64,000 nt of DNA from Thalassospira sp. TSL5-1 (GTDB taxonomy: Bacteria; Pseudomonadota; Alphaproteobacteria; Rhodospirillales; Thalassospiraceae): assembly GCF_001907695.1 (NCBI RefSeq), contig NZ_KV880638.1, forward strand, positions 744,882 to 808,881. Direction: 5' to 3'. The translations under genes were made by a program, and so were the position numbers. Below, piece after piece: positions 38,392 through 48,220 of the stretch. The notes under the pieces were generated by a model that did no database searches, was not told the DNA's origin, and saw nothing but the letters and a program-made list of their open reading frames with translations. Numbering within the stretch: position 1 is the stretch's first letter; each line of letters starts with the position of its first letter.

Positions 38392-39222
38392 ATGATCATA
38401 ACTTGCCCAGAATGTTCTAAAAAATACTCTGTAAAGGCCGAGTCAATTGGCCCGAAAGGCAGAACAGTGCGCTGCAAGAATTGCGGCAATAGCTGGCATC
38501 AGGACCCGCCCGGTGCAAAACCGGCGGCACCGGTCGCACCTGCGCCATCCCCGGCACAGGAAAGCGCGCCATCGTCCTTTGAGGATGCCATGTCGCAAAC
38601 CGGTGATGCGGGCAGTTCGCAGTATGATGGTGATGTGGATGCCGGCTTTGACGGGGCGGACCGCATTCCTGATCCGCCACCCTTTCCGCGCCAATTGGCA
38701 AATAACGACGATGTTGCCCCGAAATCGAAAAAGGGCATTATCGGCTGGATCATTCTGATTCTGGTTTTGGCCGGTGTCGGGGCCGGTGCCTTTTTTGCCA
38801 AGGATACGTTGATCAATCTGTGGCCGCCGATTGCCAAGGTTTATTCGATGGTAGGGCTGAATGTGCCTCATGTCGGCGAGGGCCTTGATATCAAGGAAAT
38901 GCCCCCGACCCGTGAAGAGGAAGACGGTGTCGATGTTTTGGTGGTGCGGGCGGAAATCGTCAATGTCAGTAGCATCGACCGGCCTTTGCCCTATTTGCTG
39001 ATCGAGCTGCTTGATCCGCTGGACCGTGTGGTGCAACGCAAAAAAGTTGCCCTGATTTATGATAAAAGTGCGGTTCAGAGCGACCCGAGTGCACCAATTC
39101 AGGAACAGATTTTGCCGGTTGGCAAAACCCTGAATGTGGAAACCAAAATTCGCAAACCGAACCCGACAGCAACACGCCTGCAAGTTACCTTCCTTGACCC
39201 GCGCGAGGCGGTTGATCAATAA
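38392..39222 (+). CDS. MJ0042-type zinc-ribbon membrane protein
   Basis: The 276-residue protein begins with a zinc ribbon of the MJ0042 type (CPECSKKY, then CKNCG, with four cysteines), followed by a Pro/Ala-rich linker and an acidic segment. One membrane helix lies at about residues 118-140 (GIIGWIILILVLAGVGAGAFF). The last 100 residues form a DUF3426-like extracytoplasmic beta domain (VVRAEIVNVSSIDRPLPYLLIEL). Such proteins commonly sit opposite ftsE in alphaproteobacteria. A role in envelope or division control is inferred only from this. Confidence 0.85.
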   Translation: MIITCPECSKKYSVKAESIGPKGRTVRCKNCGNSWHQDPPGAKPAAPVAPAPSPAQESAPSSFEDAMSQTGDAGSSQYDGDVDAGFDGADRIPDPPPFPRQLANNDDVAPKSKKGIIGWIILILVLAGVGAGAFFAKDTLINLWPPIAKVYSMVGLNVPHVGEGLDIKEMPPTREEEDGVDVLVVRAEIVNVSSIDRPLPYLLIELLDPLDRVVQRKKVALIYDKSAVQSDPSAPIQEQILPVGKTLNVETKIRKPNPTATRLQVTFLDPREAVDQ

Positions 39223-39247
39223 GGTTTTTAATCGGGCAGATTACCGG

Positions 39248-39285
39248 CAGGCGGCCTTGTATCAGGGCCGCCTGTTTTGTTTTGC
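39248..39285 (+). terminator. Intrinsic terminator after the zinc-ribbon gene
   Basis: CAGGCGGCC pairs with GGCCGCCTG around a 9-base loop and is followed by TTTTGTTTTG. It lies between two convergent genes. Confidence 0.88.
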
Positions 39286-39358
39286 CTTATCTTGTCTATC
39301 AGGGAAGCGTCTTGCCGGGACAATGCTTTGGGGTTTTTGCTGTTAAAGGCAAATCGCA

Positions 39359-42067
39359 TTAAAACCGCTTGAGTAGCCGGTCGATATAGTCATGTTCGAT
39401 TTTAGGGCGTTGTGGATCGCTGGAGCGACGGCGCAATTCCTGCAGGATGCGCCAGGTCCGGTTCAGGGTGTCGGCATCGGGGATACGCACACCATTGCCG
39501 CCATCAACCGGGCGTCCCAGCGGGTCGCGCTGGCCCGATGTACCCATTTCATCAAGCATCGGCATCATCTTGCTTAGACCTTCAAGCGCCTGGCCGAGCG
39601 TGCCGATGCCATTGCGCAGGTTTTGCAGAGCCTGTTGTTGCTGTTGCAGGGCTTCGTGCTGGCGCCCGTGTGTTAGGGCCTCGGTGGCGCGTTTCATGGC
39701 ATCAATCGCGCTTTGCAGGCCGCTGCTCTGCCCAAAGCGGTCAAAACTTTCATTTTGTGTCAGGGCGTTGGCGTCATCTGAAAGCTGTTGCTGGCTGCGT
39801 GCGCGGCTTTGGCTGCTGGGGGCGTCATTGCTGCGCTGGTCGCCCTGGTCCATCAGGTCCTGCTGGCGTCGTGCCAGGTCGCGCATGCCATCAAGCATCT
39901 GGCGCAGCGGGCGGGCCATGTCCTCCCCCTGGCCTTCAGGGCTGACTTGCATGTTTTCTACTAACTGACGAAGTTGTTCGATCAGGTTGCGGGCTTCGTT
40001 GCGTGCCCCCGAACGCATCAGATCGCCGATTTGGTCAATCACGCGCGACAGGTCCTGCTGTTCGATCATTTTGCCAAGCGGGGCGTTTTGCGATTGTTGG
40101 GGCTGGTCCTGTTGGGCCAGGGCCGACATATATTCATTCAGGGCCTGGCGATAGCGTTCGATCAGGTCGGAAATTTGCTGTTCGCTGATGTCTGGGTTGG
40201 ACAGAGCCTTTAGCAGATTTTCTTCGGCCTCGATCAGGTTGCGTTCGGCCTGGCCATATTGTCCACGTTCGATTTGTTCGGCAATGTGCCATAAAAGCTC
40301 GCCGACATTCTGCTGATAGACAATATCATCAAGATGCGCGGATAAACGGGCTGTTGCCACCGAAAGCCCCAGAAAGATGCCAATATCACCCCCATAAGCC
40401 TGCGGGGCGTTCAAAACGGGGTAAAGGCTATTACGCCATTCGCGGACCCGGCCAGGATAGCGCAGTAGTAATTTGCGAATATCGATTAGCTTGCGGGCAA
40501 CGGGATGGGTAAATTTTCGTTCTGGTAAAACGATGGACTGAATGTCGCTTTTGGCTGTTTGTCCGGCATTATCGGTCGCCACCAGTTGTAAATTAACCGG
40601 CAGCCCGGCCCAGGGATGCGCGACGAGATTTAAAAAATACGGCCCGTGTAAATTGTTGACCGCAGGCAAATATTCTTCGCGCGCGGCCGGCGCGGGAGCA
40701 GTACCAGCCACAGCAGAGGCCGTCACCGTCCCGCTATTGTCTGATGCGATGCGATCATCGCTCTCATCTTCGGCACGCGGCCCTGTCAGGTCGATGGTGA
40801 TGGCGTCGGTCCGGCCATAAAGGGCGGATGGTGTGGCCTCAAATCGCGGGCGGACGACAAGTTCCAGTTTGCGCATCCCATAATCATCATTGGCGATGTA
40901 ATCGAGATGCACATGGTCGCGTTTGGTTGCCGTGGGCGGGGCGATAAATGCCAGTACTGGCGGCATATCGGGAATGATGTCAACGCTGAGTGTCAGGCGG
41001 CTGGTACCCCAAACCGTGACATTCCAGTCCCCCGGCACATTCAGCGGTGTCGCCACGCTATAGGTATGATTGCCACTTTCTTCCCCTAGGGCGCGTTCAT
41101 GTCCGTCCGGCGCGATCAGGGTAGGTTTCCAGGCACTGACAATATTGCCCGATAGCAGGGTCCCCGCAGGAACGCGCAAATGGACATGCCGATTGGAGTT
41201 GCTGGCATCTGTGTTCCTGGCGTTATCGGGGTTGTCATTGGCGTTGTTGTTGCCCCGCAAGGTGCCAAAGCCGTAATTGATTTCACCAGATGAAGAAACC
41301 CGCTTTTGCGCGGATAATTCGTTTGATGGCGCTGGGTTTTGGTTCCAGCGTGAACCGGCTGCGCCGCCGGTTGTGCGGGAGGCAGTAAAACCGGTGTCAT
41401 TGGCGGTGAAATAGGTGATGTTGTTTTCGGTGGCCGGATTAATGGTGCGGGGGATTTTACCTGTATAGGCTGGCGGGGTTACCCACAGCTTGGCGCTAAA
41501 CTGGGCTGTACCAAGGCGTCCGATCGGGTCAAAGGCGGCGCTAAGGCGTTCGCCATATTTGCCATTGGCGCTAAGGATTCCAACAAACAACAATAAAACC
41601 GGAATAACACTTAGCCCGAATGGGTCCATTTTTGCCAGAACGGCACGCGGGCGCGGCAAATGCAGTTTTTGGGTTCGTGCCGCGTTTGTGCGCAATTGCC
41701 GCTGCCATAAATAGGATGTCAGCGTATCGTCCGATGGTAAAATGGTATCACGCTGGTTCTGGATTGGGGTGTGGGCCAAATGATTGGCAGCTTCCAGGCG
41801 TGCCATTACCTCAAACGCGGTGGGGGCTTGCCATGCCCGCCAGACAAAGACAGCGCCGACAATAATGCCGATCAAGGCCACGGCCAGAAGGGCGATATGA
41901 ACAAGCGGCGGCAGAAGGGCAAGAATACCGGTCAGGGCCAGACCGAAAACAGTCGCCATGACCGCCAGTACGGGGATCAGGCGTGGCCATACCTTTTCCC
42001 ACGTCAGAATATGACGTGCAATCGTCAGGCGGCGTTCCAGCCGGGCGGAAGTGACCAACATATTCAC
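39359..42067 (-). CDS. Large membrane protein of the DUF4175/TIGR02302 type
   Basis: The 902-residue protein has two or three N-terminal helices (about residues 35-75 and again near 155-175), a long extracytoplasmic beta-rich middle, and a Gln-rich helical C-terminus (QQQQQALQNLRNGIG, SRARSQQQLSDDANALTQ) likely to form coiled coils. It ends with a conserved-looking RRRSSDPQRPKIEHDYIDRLLKRF-type tail. This layout fits the alphaproteobacterial TIGR02302 family of unknown function. It is a single gene convergent with the zinc-ribbon gene. Confidence 0.82.
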   Translation of the reverse strand: MNMLVTSARLERRLTIARHILTWEKVWPRLIPVLAVMATVFGLALTGILALLPPLVHIALLAVALIGIIVGAVFVWRAWQAPTAFEVMARLEAANHLAHTPIQNQRDTILPSDDTLTSYLWQRQLRTNAARTQKLHLPRPRAVLAKMDPFGLSVIPVLLLFVGILSANGKYGERLSAAFDPIGRLGTAQFSAKLWVTPPAYTGKIPRTINPATENNITYFTANDTGFTASRTTGGAAGSRWNQNPAPSNELSAQKRVSSSGEINYGFGTLRGNNNANDNPDNARNTDASNSNRHVHLRVPAGTLLSGNIVSAWKPTLIAPDGHERALGEESGNHTYSVATPLNVPGDWNVTVWGTSRLTLSVDIIPDMPPVLAFIAPPTATKRDHVHLDYIANDDYGMRKLELVVRPRFEATPSALYGRTDAITIDLTGPRAEDESDDRIASDNSGTVTASAVAGTAPAPAAREEYLPAVNNLHGPYFLNLVAHPWAGLPVNLQLVATDNAGQTAKSDIQSIVLPERKFTHPVARKLIDIRKLLLRYPGRVREWRNSLYPVLNAPQAYGGDIGIFLGLSVATARLSAHLDDIVYQQNVGELLWHIAEQIERGQYGQAERNLIEAEENLLKALSNPDISEQQISDLIERYRQALNEYMSALAQQDQPQQSQNAPLGKMIEQQDLSRVIDQIGDLMRSGARNEARNLIEQLRQLVENMQVSPEGQGEDMARPLRQMLDGMRDLARRQQDLMDQGDQRSNDAPSSQSRARSQQQLSDDANALTQNESFDRFGQSSGLQSAIDAMKRATEALTHGRQHEALQQQQQALQNLRNGIGTLGQALEGLSKMMPMLDEMGTSGQRDPLGRPVDGGNGVRIPDADTLNRTWRILQELRRRSSDPQRPKIEHDYIDRLLKRF

Positions 42068-42151
42068 GCATACGGTCCTGTCGTGGATCCTGCTTCACAG
42101 TGTGGACAGGTAATACGCAAGGTCAAGCAAAGAGAGTGTGAGCAGATAGAA

Positions 42152-42178
42152 AAAGGACCGCGGAAATCACGGTCCTTT
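42152..42178 (-). terminator. Intrinsic terminator after lysA
   Basis: On the minus strand AAAGGACCG pairs with CGGTCCTTT around a 9-base loop and ends in TTTTTC. It closes the argH-lipoprotein-lysA operon. Confidence 0.85.
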
Positions 42179-42219
42179 GTCAGGTTCATGCTGTTTGGCG
42201 GATGTCGCGCAAGGTGCCC

Positions 42220-43485
42220 TTAATCCAGCCAGCCCGGGATTTTATCCAGGCCTATCAGTTCGTCGATGGACTGGCGTTCGCGGATAACGGCAAATTTCTC
42301 GCCACTTACCAAAACCTCCGGCGTTAAGGCGCGGGTGTTATAGGTCGATGACATGACCGCGCCATAGGCCCCGGCCGAACAGATTGCCACCAGATCACCC
42401 GGTTGCAGGTTATCGGGCAATTTACGGTCCTTGCCAAAGGTATCGCCGGTTTCGCAAACCGGGCCGACCACATCGACGGTCGCCATCTCGTCACCGTCGC
42501 CGGTTTTGTTCACGGCGATGATTTCGTGATAGGCATTATACAGGGTCGGGCGGATCAGGTCATTCATGGCGGCATCCAGAATGACAAAACGCTTGGCTTC
42601 GCCTTCTTTGATATACATGACGCGCGCCACGAGAATTCCGGCATTGCCGACAATCAGGCGGCCCGGTTCCAGCGTGATATGGCAGCCCAAATGGCCCACC
42701 GTTTCACGGACCATCTGGCCATAGGCATCGGGCAGAGGGGGTGTTTCGCCCTGATAGGCAATGCCCAGCCCGCCACCAAGATCCAGGTTTTTAATCTCGA
42801 TCCCGTGGGTGCGCAGTTCCTCGACCAGGCCAGCCAGGCGAGTAAAGGCCTCGCGGAACGGGGTCAGGTCGGTTAATTGCGAACCAATGTGCATGGCAAT
42901 GCCGGTAATTTCGATACCATCCATCGCGTTTGCATCGCGGTAAACCTCAATCGCACGGGTCCAGTCGATGCCGAATTTGTTTTCGGCCTTGCCGGTGGCG
43001 ATTTTTTCATGCGTTTTGGCATCAACATGTGGGTTGATGCGCAGCGCGATGCGGGCCTTTTTGCCCATATCCAGGGCAACACGGTTTAGTTCGATCAATT
43101 CAGGGATCGATTCGACATTGATCTGGGCAATGTCTGCTTCCAGGGCTTCGCGCATTTCGGCATCGGCCTTGCCAACGCCCGAAAAAATCACCTTGGACGG
43201 CGCAATACCGGCGCGCAATGCCCGGCGCATTTCACCAACCGACACCACATCGGCCCCGGCCCCCAGCCTTGCCAGTGTTTTGATCACGGCCTGGTTTGAA
43301 TTGGCCTTCAGCGCATAACACACCGTGGCATCCAGCCCGTCAAACGCGCTGGCATACACCTTGTAATGGCGTTCAAGCGTTGCAGTGGAATAGCAATAAA
43401 ACGGGGTGCCGACCTGCTTTGCCAGGTCAGGAATCGAAACACCTTCGGCGCTGAGAACACCGTCAATATAGTCAAAATGGTTCAT
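42220..43485 (-). CDS. lysA: Diaminopimelate decarboxylase
   Basis: LysA decarboxylates meso-diaminopimelate to lysine. The 421-residue fold-type III PLP enzyme has the PLP lysine in CYALKANSN (about residue 59), HIGSQ, the phosphate loop GGGLGIAY, and the active-site cysteine in GPVCETGDTF. Its ATG overlaps the stop of the upstream lipoprotein gene (ATGA), so translation is coupled. Length and motifs are typical. Confidence 0.96.
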   Translation of the reverse strand: MNHFDYIDGVLSAEGVSIPDLAKQVGTPFYCYSTATLERHYKVYASAFDGLDATVCYALKANSNQAVIKTLARLGAGADVVSVGEMRRALRAGIAPSKVIFSGVGKADAEMREALEADIAQINVESIPELIELNRVALDMGKKARIALRINPHVDAKTHEKIATGKAENKFGIDWTRAIEVYRDANAMDGIEITGIAMHIGSQLTDLTPFREAFTRLAGLVEELRTHGIEIKNLDLGGGLGIAYQGETPPLPDAYGQMVRETVGHLGCHITLEPGRLIVGNAGILVARVMYIKEGEAKRFVILDAAMNDLIRPTLYNAYHEIIAVNKTGDGDEMATVDVVGPVCETGDTFGKDRKLPDNLQPGDLVAICSAGAYGAVMSSTYNTRALTPEVLVSGEKFAVIRERQSIDELIGLDKIPGWLD

Positions 43486-43640
43486 TGGCTGGGATAGCTC
43501 CGGGGATAATCTTTGCCAGCATCCGTTGGCGGTTCAAGTGGGCCTTTTTTGCCACATGCGGCAACAGCAAGTCCCATGGTCACTGTCAGCGCCAAAATTA
43601 GCGCGCGCGTGCCCGGGCGGGTCATTTTCAGATCTTTCAT
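43482..43640 (-). CDS. Small LptM-like lipoprotein
   Basis: A 52-residue gene lies exactly between argH and lysA. The translation has a basic N-terminus, a hydrophobic segment and a lipobox LAVAAC followed by GKKGPLEPP. The CGxKGPLxPP motif is the signature of LptM/YifL-type lipoproteins, which in E. coli help mature the LPS transporter LptD. Both ends overlap neighbours as ATGA: its start with the argH stop, and its stop with the lysA start. The symbol is not given because function is inferred by motif and position. Confidence 0.88.
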   Translation of the reverse strand: MKDLKMTRPGTRALILALTVTMGLAVAACGKKGPLEPPTDAGKDYPRSYPSQ

Positions 43641-45052
43641 TTTAAAAACCTTTCCTTTGCCGCAGCAACTGCCTCGCGTACACGTTCCGGGGCGGTGCCA
43701 CCAAAACTTTTGCGCGCCGCAACCGATGCTTCCACAGTCAACACATCAAAAACGGCTGCTGTAATTTTCGGCTCGATCTTCTGGAGTTCTTCCAGCGGGA
43801 TCTGGTCCAAATCACAGCCCAGCGTTTCGGCCAGTTTCACGGTGGCCCCCACCACATGGTGTGCATCGCGGAACGGCATGCCCAGTTCGGTCACCAGCCA
43901 GTCGGCAAGGTCAGTTGCGGTGATGTAACCGGCGCCGGCAGCCTTGCGCATGTTATCGGCAAAAACCTTCATATCGGCGACCATGCCGGTCATGGCGGCA
44001 ACACACAGCCCCAAATGGTCATGGGCAAAGAACACCGGTTCCTTGTCTTCCTGCATGTCCTTGGAATAGGCCAGCGGCAGGCCCTTCATCGACAGCATCA
44101 GCGAGTTATAACAGCCGACAATCCGGCCGATTTTGGAACGGATCAGTTCGGCCGCATCGGGGTTACGCTTTTGCGGCATGATCGACGAACCGGTGGAGAA
44201 TTTATCGGACATGCCGATAAATTTGAACTGGGCCGAACACCAGATCACCATTTCCTCGGCCAGGCGCGACAGGTGCATGGCGGTAATGGAGGCAGCGTTG
44301 AGATAATCCAGGGCAAAGTCCCGGTCCGATACGGCATCCAGCGAATTGGCGGTCGGACGGTCAAAGCCAAGGGTTTCTGCCGTTAAGTGACGGTCAATCG
44401 GATAGGGGGTTCCGGCAAGGGCGGCGGAGCCCAGCGGATTTTCGTTCATGCGGGCCTTGCAGTCCGCCACGCGGGAGCGGTCCCGGCCAAACATTTCCAC
44501 ATAGGCCAGCATATGATGGCCAAAGGTCACCGGCTGGGCTGCCTGCAAATGGGTAAAGCCCGGCATCACGGTATCAACATGCTTTTCCGCCTGGCCGATC
44601 AGGGCTTCCTGCAACCCGGCAAGGCCGGCTTCAAGGTCGTTTAAGGCAACGTCGCGTACCCAAAGCTTGAAATCGGTGGCAACCTGGTCGTTGCGTGACC
44701 GGCCGGTATGCAGGCGGCCTGCCGCCGGACCAATCAGGTCGCGCAGGCGGCTTTCGACATTCATGTGAATATCTTCAAGTGCGGTTGAAAAGACGAAATG
44801 GCCGCTCTCGATTTCTTGAAGAATGCGGTCTAGACCTTCGATGATTTTATCGCCATCCTCAGCCGGAATGATGTTTTGTTTGACCAGCATGGCGCAATGG
44901 GCTTTTGACCCCTGAATGTCTTGGGCATACAGGCGTTTATCGAACCCGATCGAAGCATTGATTTCTTCCATGATGGCGGAAGGGCCTGCTTCAAAGCGAC
45001 CGCCCCACAGGGCGTTGGCGTTTTTCTGGTCGGCAGAGGTCTGGTCGGTCAT
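43637..45052 (-). CDS. argH: Argininosuccinate lyase
   Basis: ArgH splits argininosuccinate into arginine and fumarate, the last step of arginine synthesis. The 471-residue protein has the superfamily signature [15 protein letters not shown] and [13 protein letters not shown], with LWGGRFE at the N-terminus. The open frame runs 53 codons further upstream into the divergent tlpA gene; the ATG at 45052 (MTDQTSADQ) is chosen because ArgH proteins begin shortly before the WGGRF motif. It is first in the operon with the lipoprotein and lysA. Confidence 0.95.
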   Translation of the reverse strand: MTDQTSADQKNANALWGGRFEAGPSAIMEEINASIGFDKRLYAQDIQGSKAHCAMLVKQNIIPAEDGDKIIEGLDRILQEIESGHFVFSTALEDIHMNVESRLRDLIGPAAGRLHTGRSRNDQVATDFKLWVRDVALNDLEAGLAGLQEALIGQAEKHVDTVMPGFTHLQAAQPVTFGHHMLAYVEMFGRDRSRVADCKARMNENPLGSAALAGTPYPIDRHLTAETLGFDRPTANSLDAVSDRDFALDYLNAASITAMHLSRLAEEMVIWCSAQFKFIGMSDKFSTGSSIMPQKRNPDAAELIRSKIGRIVGCYNSLMLSMKGLPLAYSKDMQEDKEPVFFAHDHLGLCVAAMTGMVADMKVFADNMRKAAGAGYITATDLADWLVTELGMPFRDAHHVVGATVKLAETLGCDLDQIPLEELQKIEPKITAAVFDVLTVEASVAARKSFGGTAPERVREAVAAAKERFLK

Positions 45053-45085
45053 GTTGTTTTCGCTTTGGTCTGAAAGGTGTTTGTT

Positions 45086-45640
45086 GTGAAGCCACTGCTT
45101 CAATATATGAAACTTGGCGTGATTGTCGCCATATCTGCCATTTATGCAAGCCCTGCCTTTGCCAATGTGGATGTCCCTGATGAACTTTCCAAACTTGACA
45201 GCCAAACACATGCGGGCCCGTTACCCGATAAAACGGCGTTTAGCGATGAAAACGGCAATATACACGACCTGAAAGATTTCAGGGGCACTGTGCTTTTGGT
45301 CAATTTGTGGGCGACATGGTGTGCCCCGTGTGTAAAAGAAATGCCCGATTTGAACGAGCTGGCCGATAAAATGGCCAATAAACCGTTTCGGGTGCTTGCT
45401 ATCAGCCAGGATCGGGGCGGGGCGAAGGATGTACAGACGTTTTATAAAGAAAACGACATCCATAATCTCAGCACCGCCCTTGACCCCAAAGGCGTGATGG
45501 CACGTTCCTTTAAGGTGCGCGGTTTACCCACCAGCATTCTGATCGGGCGGGATGGCAATATCATCGGTTATATCGAAGGCATTGCCCCCTGGACCGACCC
45601 GGCGGTGGTGGATTATTTCACCCGTCTGACAGAGGATTGA
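45086..45640 (+). CDS. TlpA/ResA-type thiol:disulfide protein
   Basis: The 184-residue exported thioredoxin has an N-terminal signal or anchor ([17 protein letters not shown]), and the active site WATWCAPC about residue 80, followed by the cis-proline loop GLPTS. TlpA-like proteins keep cysteines reduced in the periplasm, for example during cytochrome c or cytochrome oxidase assembly. I chose a GTG at 45086, with AAAGG eight bases upstream; a GTG three codons earlier is also possible. Only 33 bases separate its start from the divergent argH start. Confidence 0.9.
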   Translation: MKPLLQYMKLGVIVAISAIYASPAFANVDVPDELSKLDSQTHAGPLPDKTAFSDENGNIHDLKDFRGTVLLVNLWATWCAPCVKEMPDLNELADKMANKPFRVLAISQDRGGAKDVQTFYKENDIHNLSTALDPKGVMARSFKVRGLPTSILIGRDGNIIGYIEGIAPWTDPAVVDYFTRLTED

Positions 45641-45649
45641 AGGTGTGGG

Positions 45650-45675
45650 GACAGCGCGGTTTAAACCGCGTTGTC
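45650..45675. repeat. 26-base palindrome over the xylB stop codon
   Basis: The core CGCGGTTTAAACCGCG is a perfect 16-base palindrome, and the flanks GACAG/TTGTC extend it with one mismatch. It covers the last codons and stop of xylB and the 3' end of tlpA. No T run follows, so it is a weak terminator at best; a protein site is possible. Confidence 0.65.
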
Positions 45676-47133
45676 CTGATATTCGTCGCGCAGGGCATTA
45701 TACAGGCGGCGGAACTTTGCCAGCCGGGGTTGATATTGGGCGTGGCGGTTTTGGTCGGGCGTTAAAATGTCTTCGATGGCGGGCGGGGTGCAAATTTCCG
45801 CGATCGTGCCATCGCGCAGGGCCAGCCGCGCCAGCCTTGCTGCACCAAAGGCCGGGCCCTTGGCCCCACCCTGATAGCGGGCAAGGGGTGTTCCCATAAT
45901 ATCGGCTATCATTTGCGTCCAATACAGGCTGCGCGCGCCCCCGCCAATGACGCCGGGCAATTCGCAATAGGTGCCCGCCGCATGCAGGCAGGATTGTGCA
46001 TCGGCCAGGGCAAAGGCAACACCTTCAAGCACGGCCTGGACCATATGTTCGCGGTTGGTGTTAGTGCCGAGGCCAAAGAAAACACCGCGCGCATACGGGT
46101 CGTTATGCGGGGTGCGTTCGCCACTCAGATAAGGCAAAAACATCAGGTCGGATGGTTTTTTATGCTGGGCCTCGGTGCGGGTCAGAAGGTCGCCGATATC
46201 GGTCTCACCCAGAATTTTCGCAATCCAGGCCAGGCAACTGGCCCCGTTTAACAGCACTGCCATCTGAAACCAGCGATCCGGGATGGCATGGGCAAAGCTG
46301 TGCAGCAGCAATTCCGGTTTTGGGCGATAGCGGTCGGAGGCGACAAAAAGCTGTGACGAGGTGCCAAGCGAAATAAAGCCCGCCCCGTGCGTCACGGCCC
46401 CGGCCCCCATGCCGCCGGTTGCCGCGTCGCCACCACCCCCGGCAATGATGACATTCTTTGCCATGCCCCAGCGTTCGGCAAGGTCGGTGCGCAGCGTGCC
46501 GGTGGGGTCGCTGCCTTCAAACAGGGCCGGGATCTGGTCCCGGTTAAGCCCGGTGGCGGCAATGGCATCATCGTTCCAGGTGCGGGTTTCCTCGTCCAGC
46601 CACAGGGTGCCTGCCGCATCGGACATTTCGGTGGCCTTTTCCCCGCACAGGCACAGGCGGATATAATCCTTGGGCAGCAGGACAGTGCGAATCGCATCAA
46701 ACACATCGGGTTCGTGCTTGCGCAGCCACATGATTTTGGGTGCGGTCATGCCCGACATGGCAACCACGCCAGCCCGCAAAGGCAGGCCGGGAAGGGCGGT
46801 TTCCAGTTCGTCGCATTCGGCCTTGGCGCGGCCATCATTCCATAAAATGGCGGGGCGGAGCGGGGTATCATCGGCCCCCAAAACCACGGCACCGTGCATT
46901 TGTCCGGAAAGGCCAATGGCGCGGACTTTTGCCAGGGCCGCCGGATTGTCCTTCATGATCAGGTCAATGGCCTGCAGGGTGGCCTCCCACCAGTCGGCGG
47001 GGTTCTGTTCGCTCCAGTATGGCTGCGGATTGCTAATCGGCAGGGTCATATCGGCCTCGGCGACGATGGCCGAGGTGTCATCCATCAGCAGCGCCTTGAC
47101 CGCTGATGTCCCAACATCGATTCCCATGAACAT
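45661..47133 (-). CDS. xylB: Xylulokinase
   Basis: This 490-residue FGGY kinase is expected to phosphorylate D-xylulose to xylulose 5-phosphate. It begins GIDVGTSAVKALL, has GLSGQMHGAVVL, the WNDGRA motif, GGGGDAATGGMGAGAV and SGERTPHNDP, all matching XylB rather than glycerol kinase. GGGAGG lies upstream of the ATG. No xylose isomerase, transporter or regulator is next to it, so the pathway context is missing; another ketopentose or polyol-derived sugar is possible. Confidence 0.91.
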   Translation of the reverse strand: MFMGIDVGTSAVKALLMDDTSAIVAEADMTLPISNPQPYWSEQNPADWWEATLQAIDLIMKDNPAALAKVRAIGLSGQMHGAVVLGADDTPLRPAILWNDGRAKAECDELETALPGLPLRAGVVAMSGMTAPKIMWLRKHEPDVFDAIRTVLLPKDYIRLCLCGEKATEMSDAAGTLWLDEETRTWNDDAIAATGLNRDQIPALFEGSDPTGTLRTDLAERWGMAKNVIIAGGGGDAATGGMGAGAVTHGAGFISLGTSSQLFVASDRYRPKPELLLHSFAHAIPDRWFQMAVLLNGASCLAWIAKILGETDIGDLLTRTEAQHKKPSDLMFLPYLSGERTPHNDPYARGVFFGLGTNTNREHMVQAVLEGVAFALADAQSCLHAAGTYCELPGVIGGGARSLYWTQMIADIMGTPLARYQGGAKGPAFGAARLARLALRDGTIAEICTPPAIEDILTPDQNRHAQYQPRLAKFRRLYNALRDEYQDNAV

Positions 47134-47245
47134 GAGGTCTGCCTCCCGCTGGTTTTATTGCTTACAGGAGTACAACTTTAGCCCGTAATATCAACCTCTT
47201 TGATTGTGAAAGTTCGGCAATGATGCCGATGGCAGGCAAAATGAA

Positions 47246-47277
47246 AAAGGCCATCGTCCCGGGGAACGATGGCCTTT
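47246..47277 (-). terminator. Intrinsic terminator after hbd
   Basis: On the minus strand AAAGGCCATCGT pairs with ACGATGGCCTTT (12 base pairs, 8-base loop) followed by TTCATTTT. It ends the etfBA-hbd unit before xylB, which starts at 47133 on the same strand. Confidence 0.85.
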
Positions 47278-47297
47278 GATGTTTTTGTGTGCCCAGA

Positions 47298-48185
47298 TTA
47301 GCGGGTCGGGACTGGTTCGTCGCCGGAATAATCATAGAAACCGCGGCCCACCTTGCGGCCCAGCCAACCAGCTTCGACATATTTGACGAGAAGCGGGCAC
47401 GGACGATATTTGGTATCGGCCAGGCCATCATGCAGGACGTGCATGATCGACAGACAGGTATCCAGACCAATGAAGTCCGCCAGTTGCAGCGGGCCCATCG
47501 GGTGGTTTGCGCCAAGGCGCAATGCGGTGTCGATCGATTGCACATTGCCCACACCCTCATACAGGGTATAGACGGCTTCGTTGATCATCGGCAGCAGGAT
47601 GCGGTTGACGATAAAGGCCGGGAAGTCTTCGGCACTTGCCGTGTCCTTGCCCAGTTTCTTCGTCAGTTCATGAATGGTGCGGTAGGTTGCCTCATCGGTG
47701 GCGATGCCACGGATTAGTTCAACCAGCTTCATCAGCGGCACCGGATTCATGAAGTGCATGCCCATGAATTTCGCCGGGCGGTCGGTATAGGATGCGAGAC
47801 GCGTGACCGAAATGGACGATGTGTTGGTCGCAATAATCGCGTCCGGCCCCAGGACCGGGCACAGCGACTTGAAGATCTGCTTTTTGATCTCTTCGTTTTC
47901 GGTCGCGGCTTCAATAACGAGATCACAATCAGACAGGAACGAATATTCCACCCCGGTGGTAATCCGGGACAGGGCCGTTTCCTTGTCTGCTTCTGAAATC
48001 ATCTCTTTTCTGACTTGACGGTCCATATTCTTGCCAATCTGACCCAGCGCCTTTTCAAGCGCCTCTTCAGATACGTCAAGAAGGCGGACGTCATAACCGG
48101 CCAGTGCGACCACATGGGCAATTCCGTTGCCCATCTGACCGGCACCGATTACGCCGATTGTTTTGATATCTTCCAATGAAGCCAT
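47298..48185 (-). CDS. hbd: 3-hydroxybutyryl-CoA dehydrogenase
   Basis: The enzyme interconverts 3-hydroxybutyryl-CoA and acetoacetyl-CoA with NAD(P). The product has about 295 residues. The Rossmann motif is GVIGAGQMGNGIAHVVA. NTSSISVTRLAS and the catalytic-histidine segment MGMHFMNPVPLMKLVE are typical, as is the C-terminal DTCLSIMHVLHDGL. The ATG at 48185, behind GGGG, is preferred over one eight codons earlier. It follows etfA after 35 bases and connects to C4 acyl-CoA steps of polyhydroxybutyrate or ethylmalonyl-CoA metabolism. Confidence 0.93.
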   Translation of the reverse strand: MASLEDIKTIGVIGAGQMGNGIAHVVALAGYDVRLLDVSEEALEKALGQIGKNMDRQVRKEMISEADKETALSRITTGVEYSFLSDCDLVIEAATENEEIKKQIFKSLCPVLGPDAIIATNTSSISVTRLASYTDRPAKFMGMHFMNPVPLMKLVELIRGIATDEATYRTIHELTKKLGKDTASAEDFPAFIVNRILLPMINEAVYTLYEGVGNVQSIDTALRLGANHPMGPLQLADFIGLDTCLSIMHVLHDGLADTKYRPCPLLVKYVEAGWLGRKVGRGFYDYSGDEPVPTR

Positions 48186-48220
48186 GTTTCCCCACTCATC
48201 CTTATCCAAAAAGGATATGA

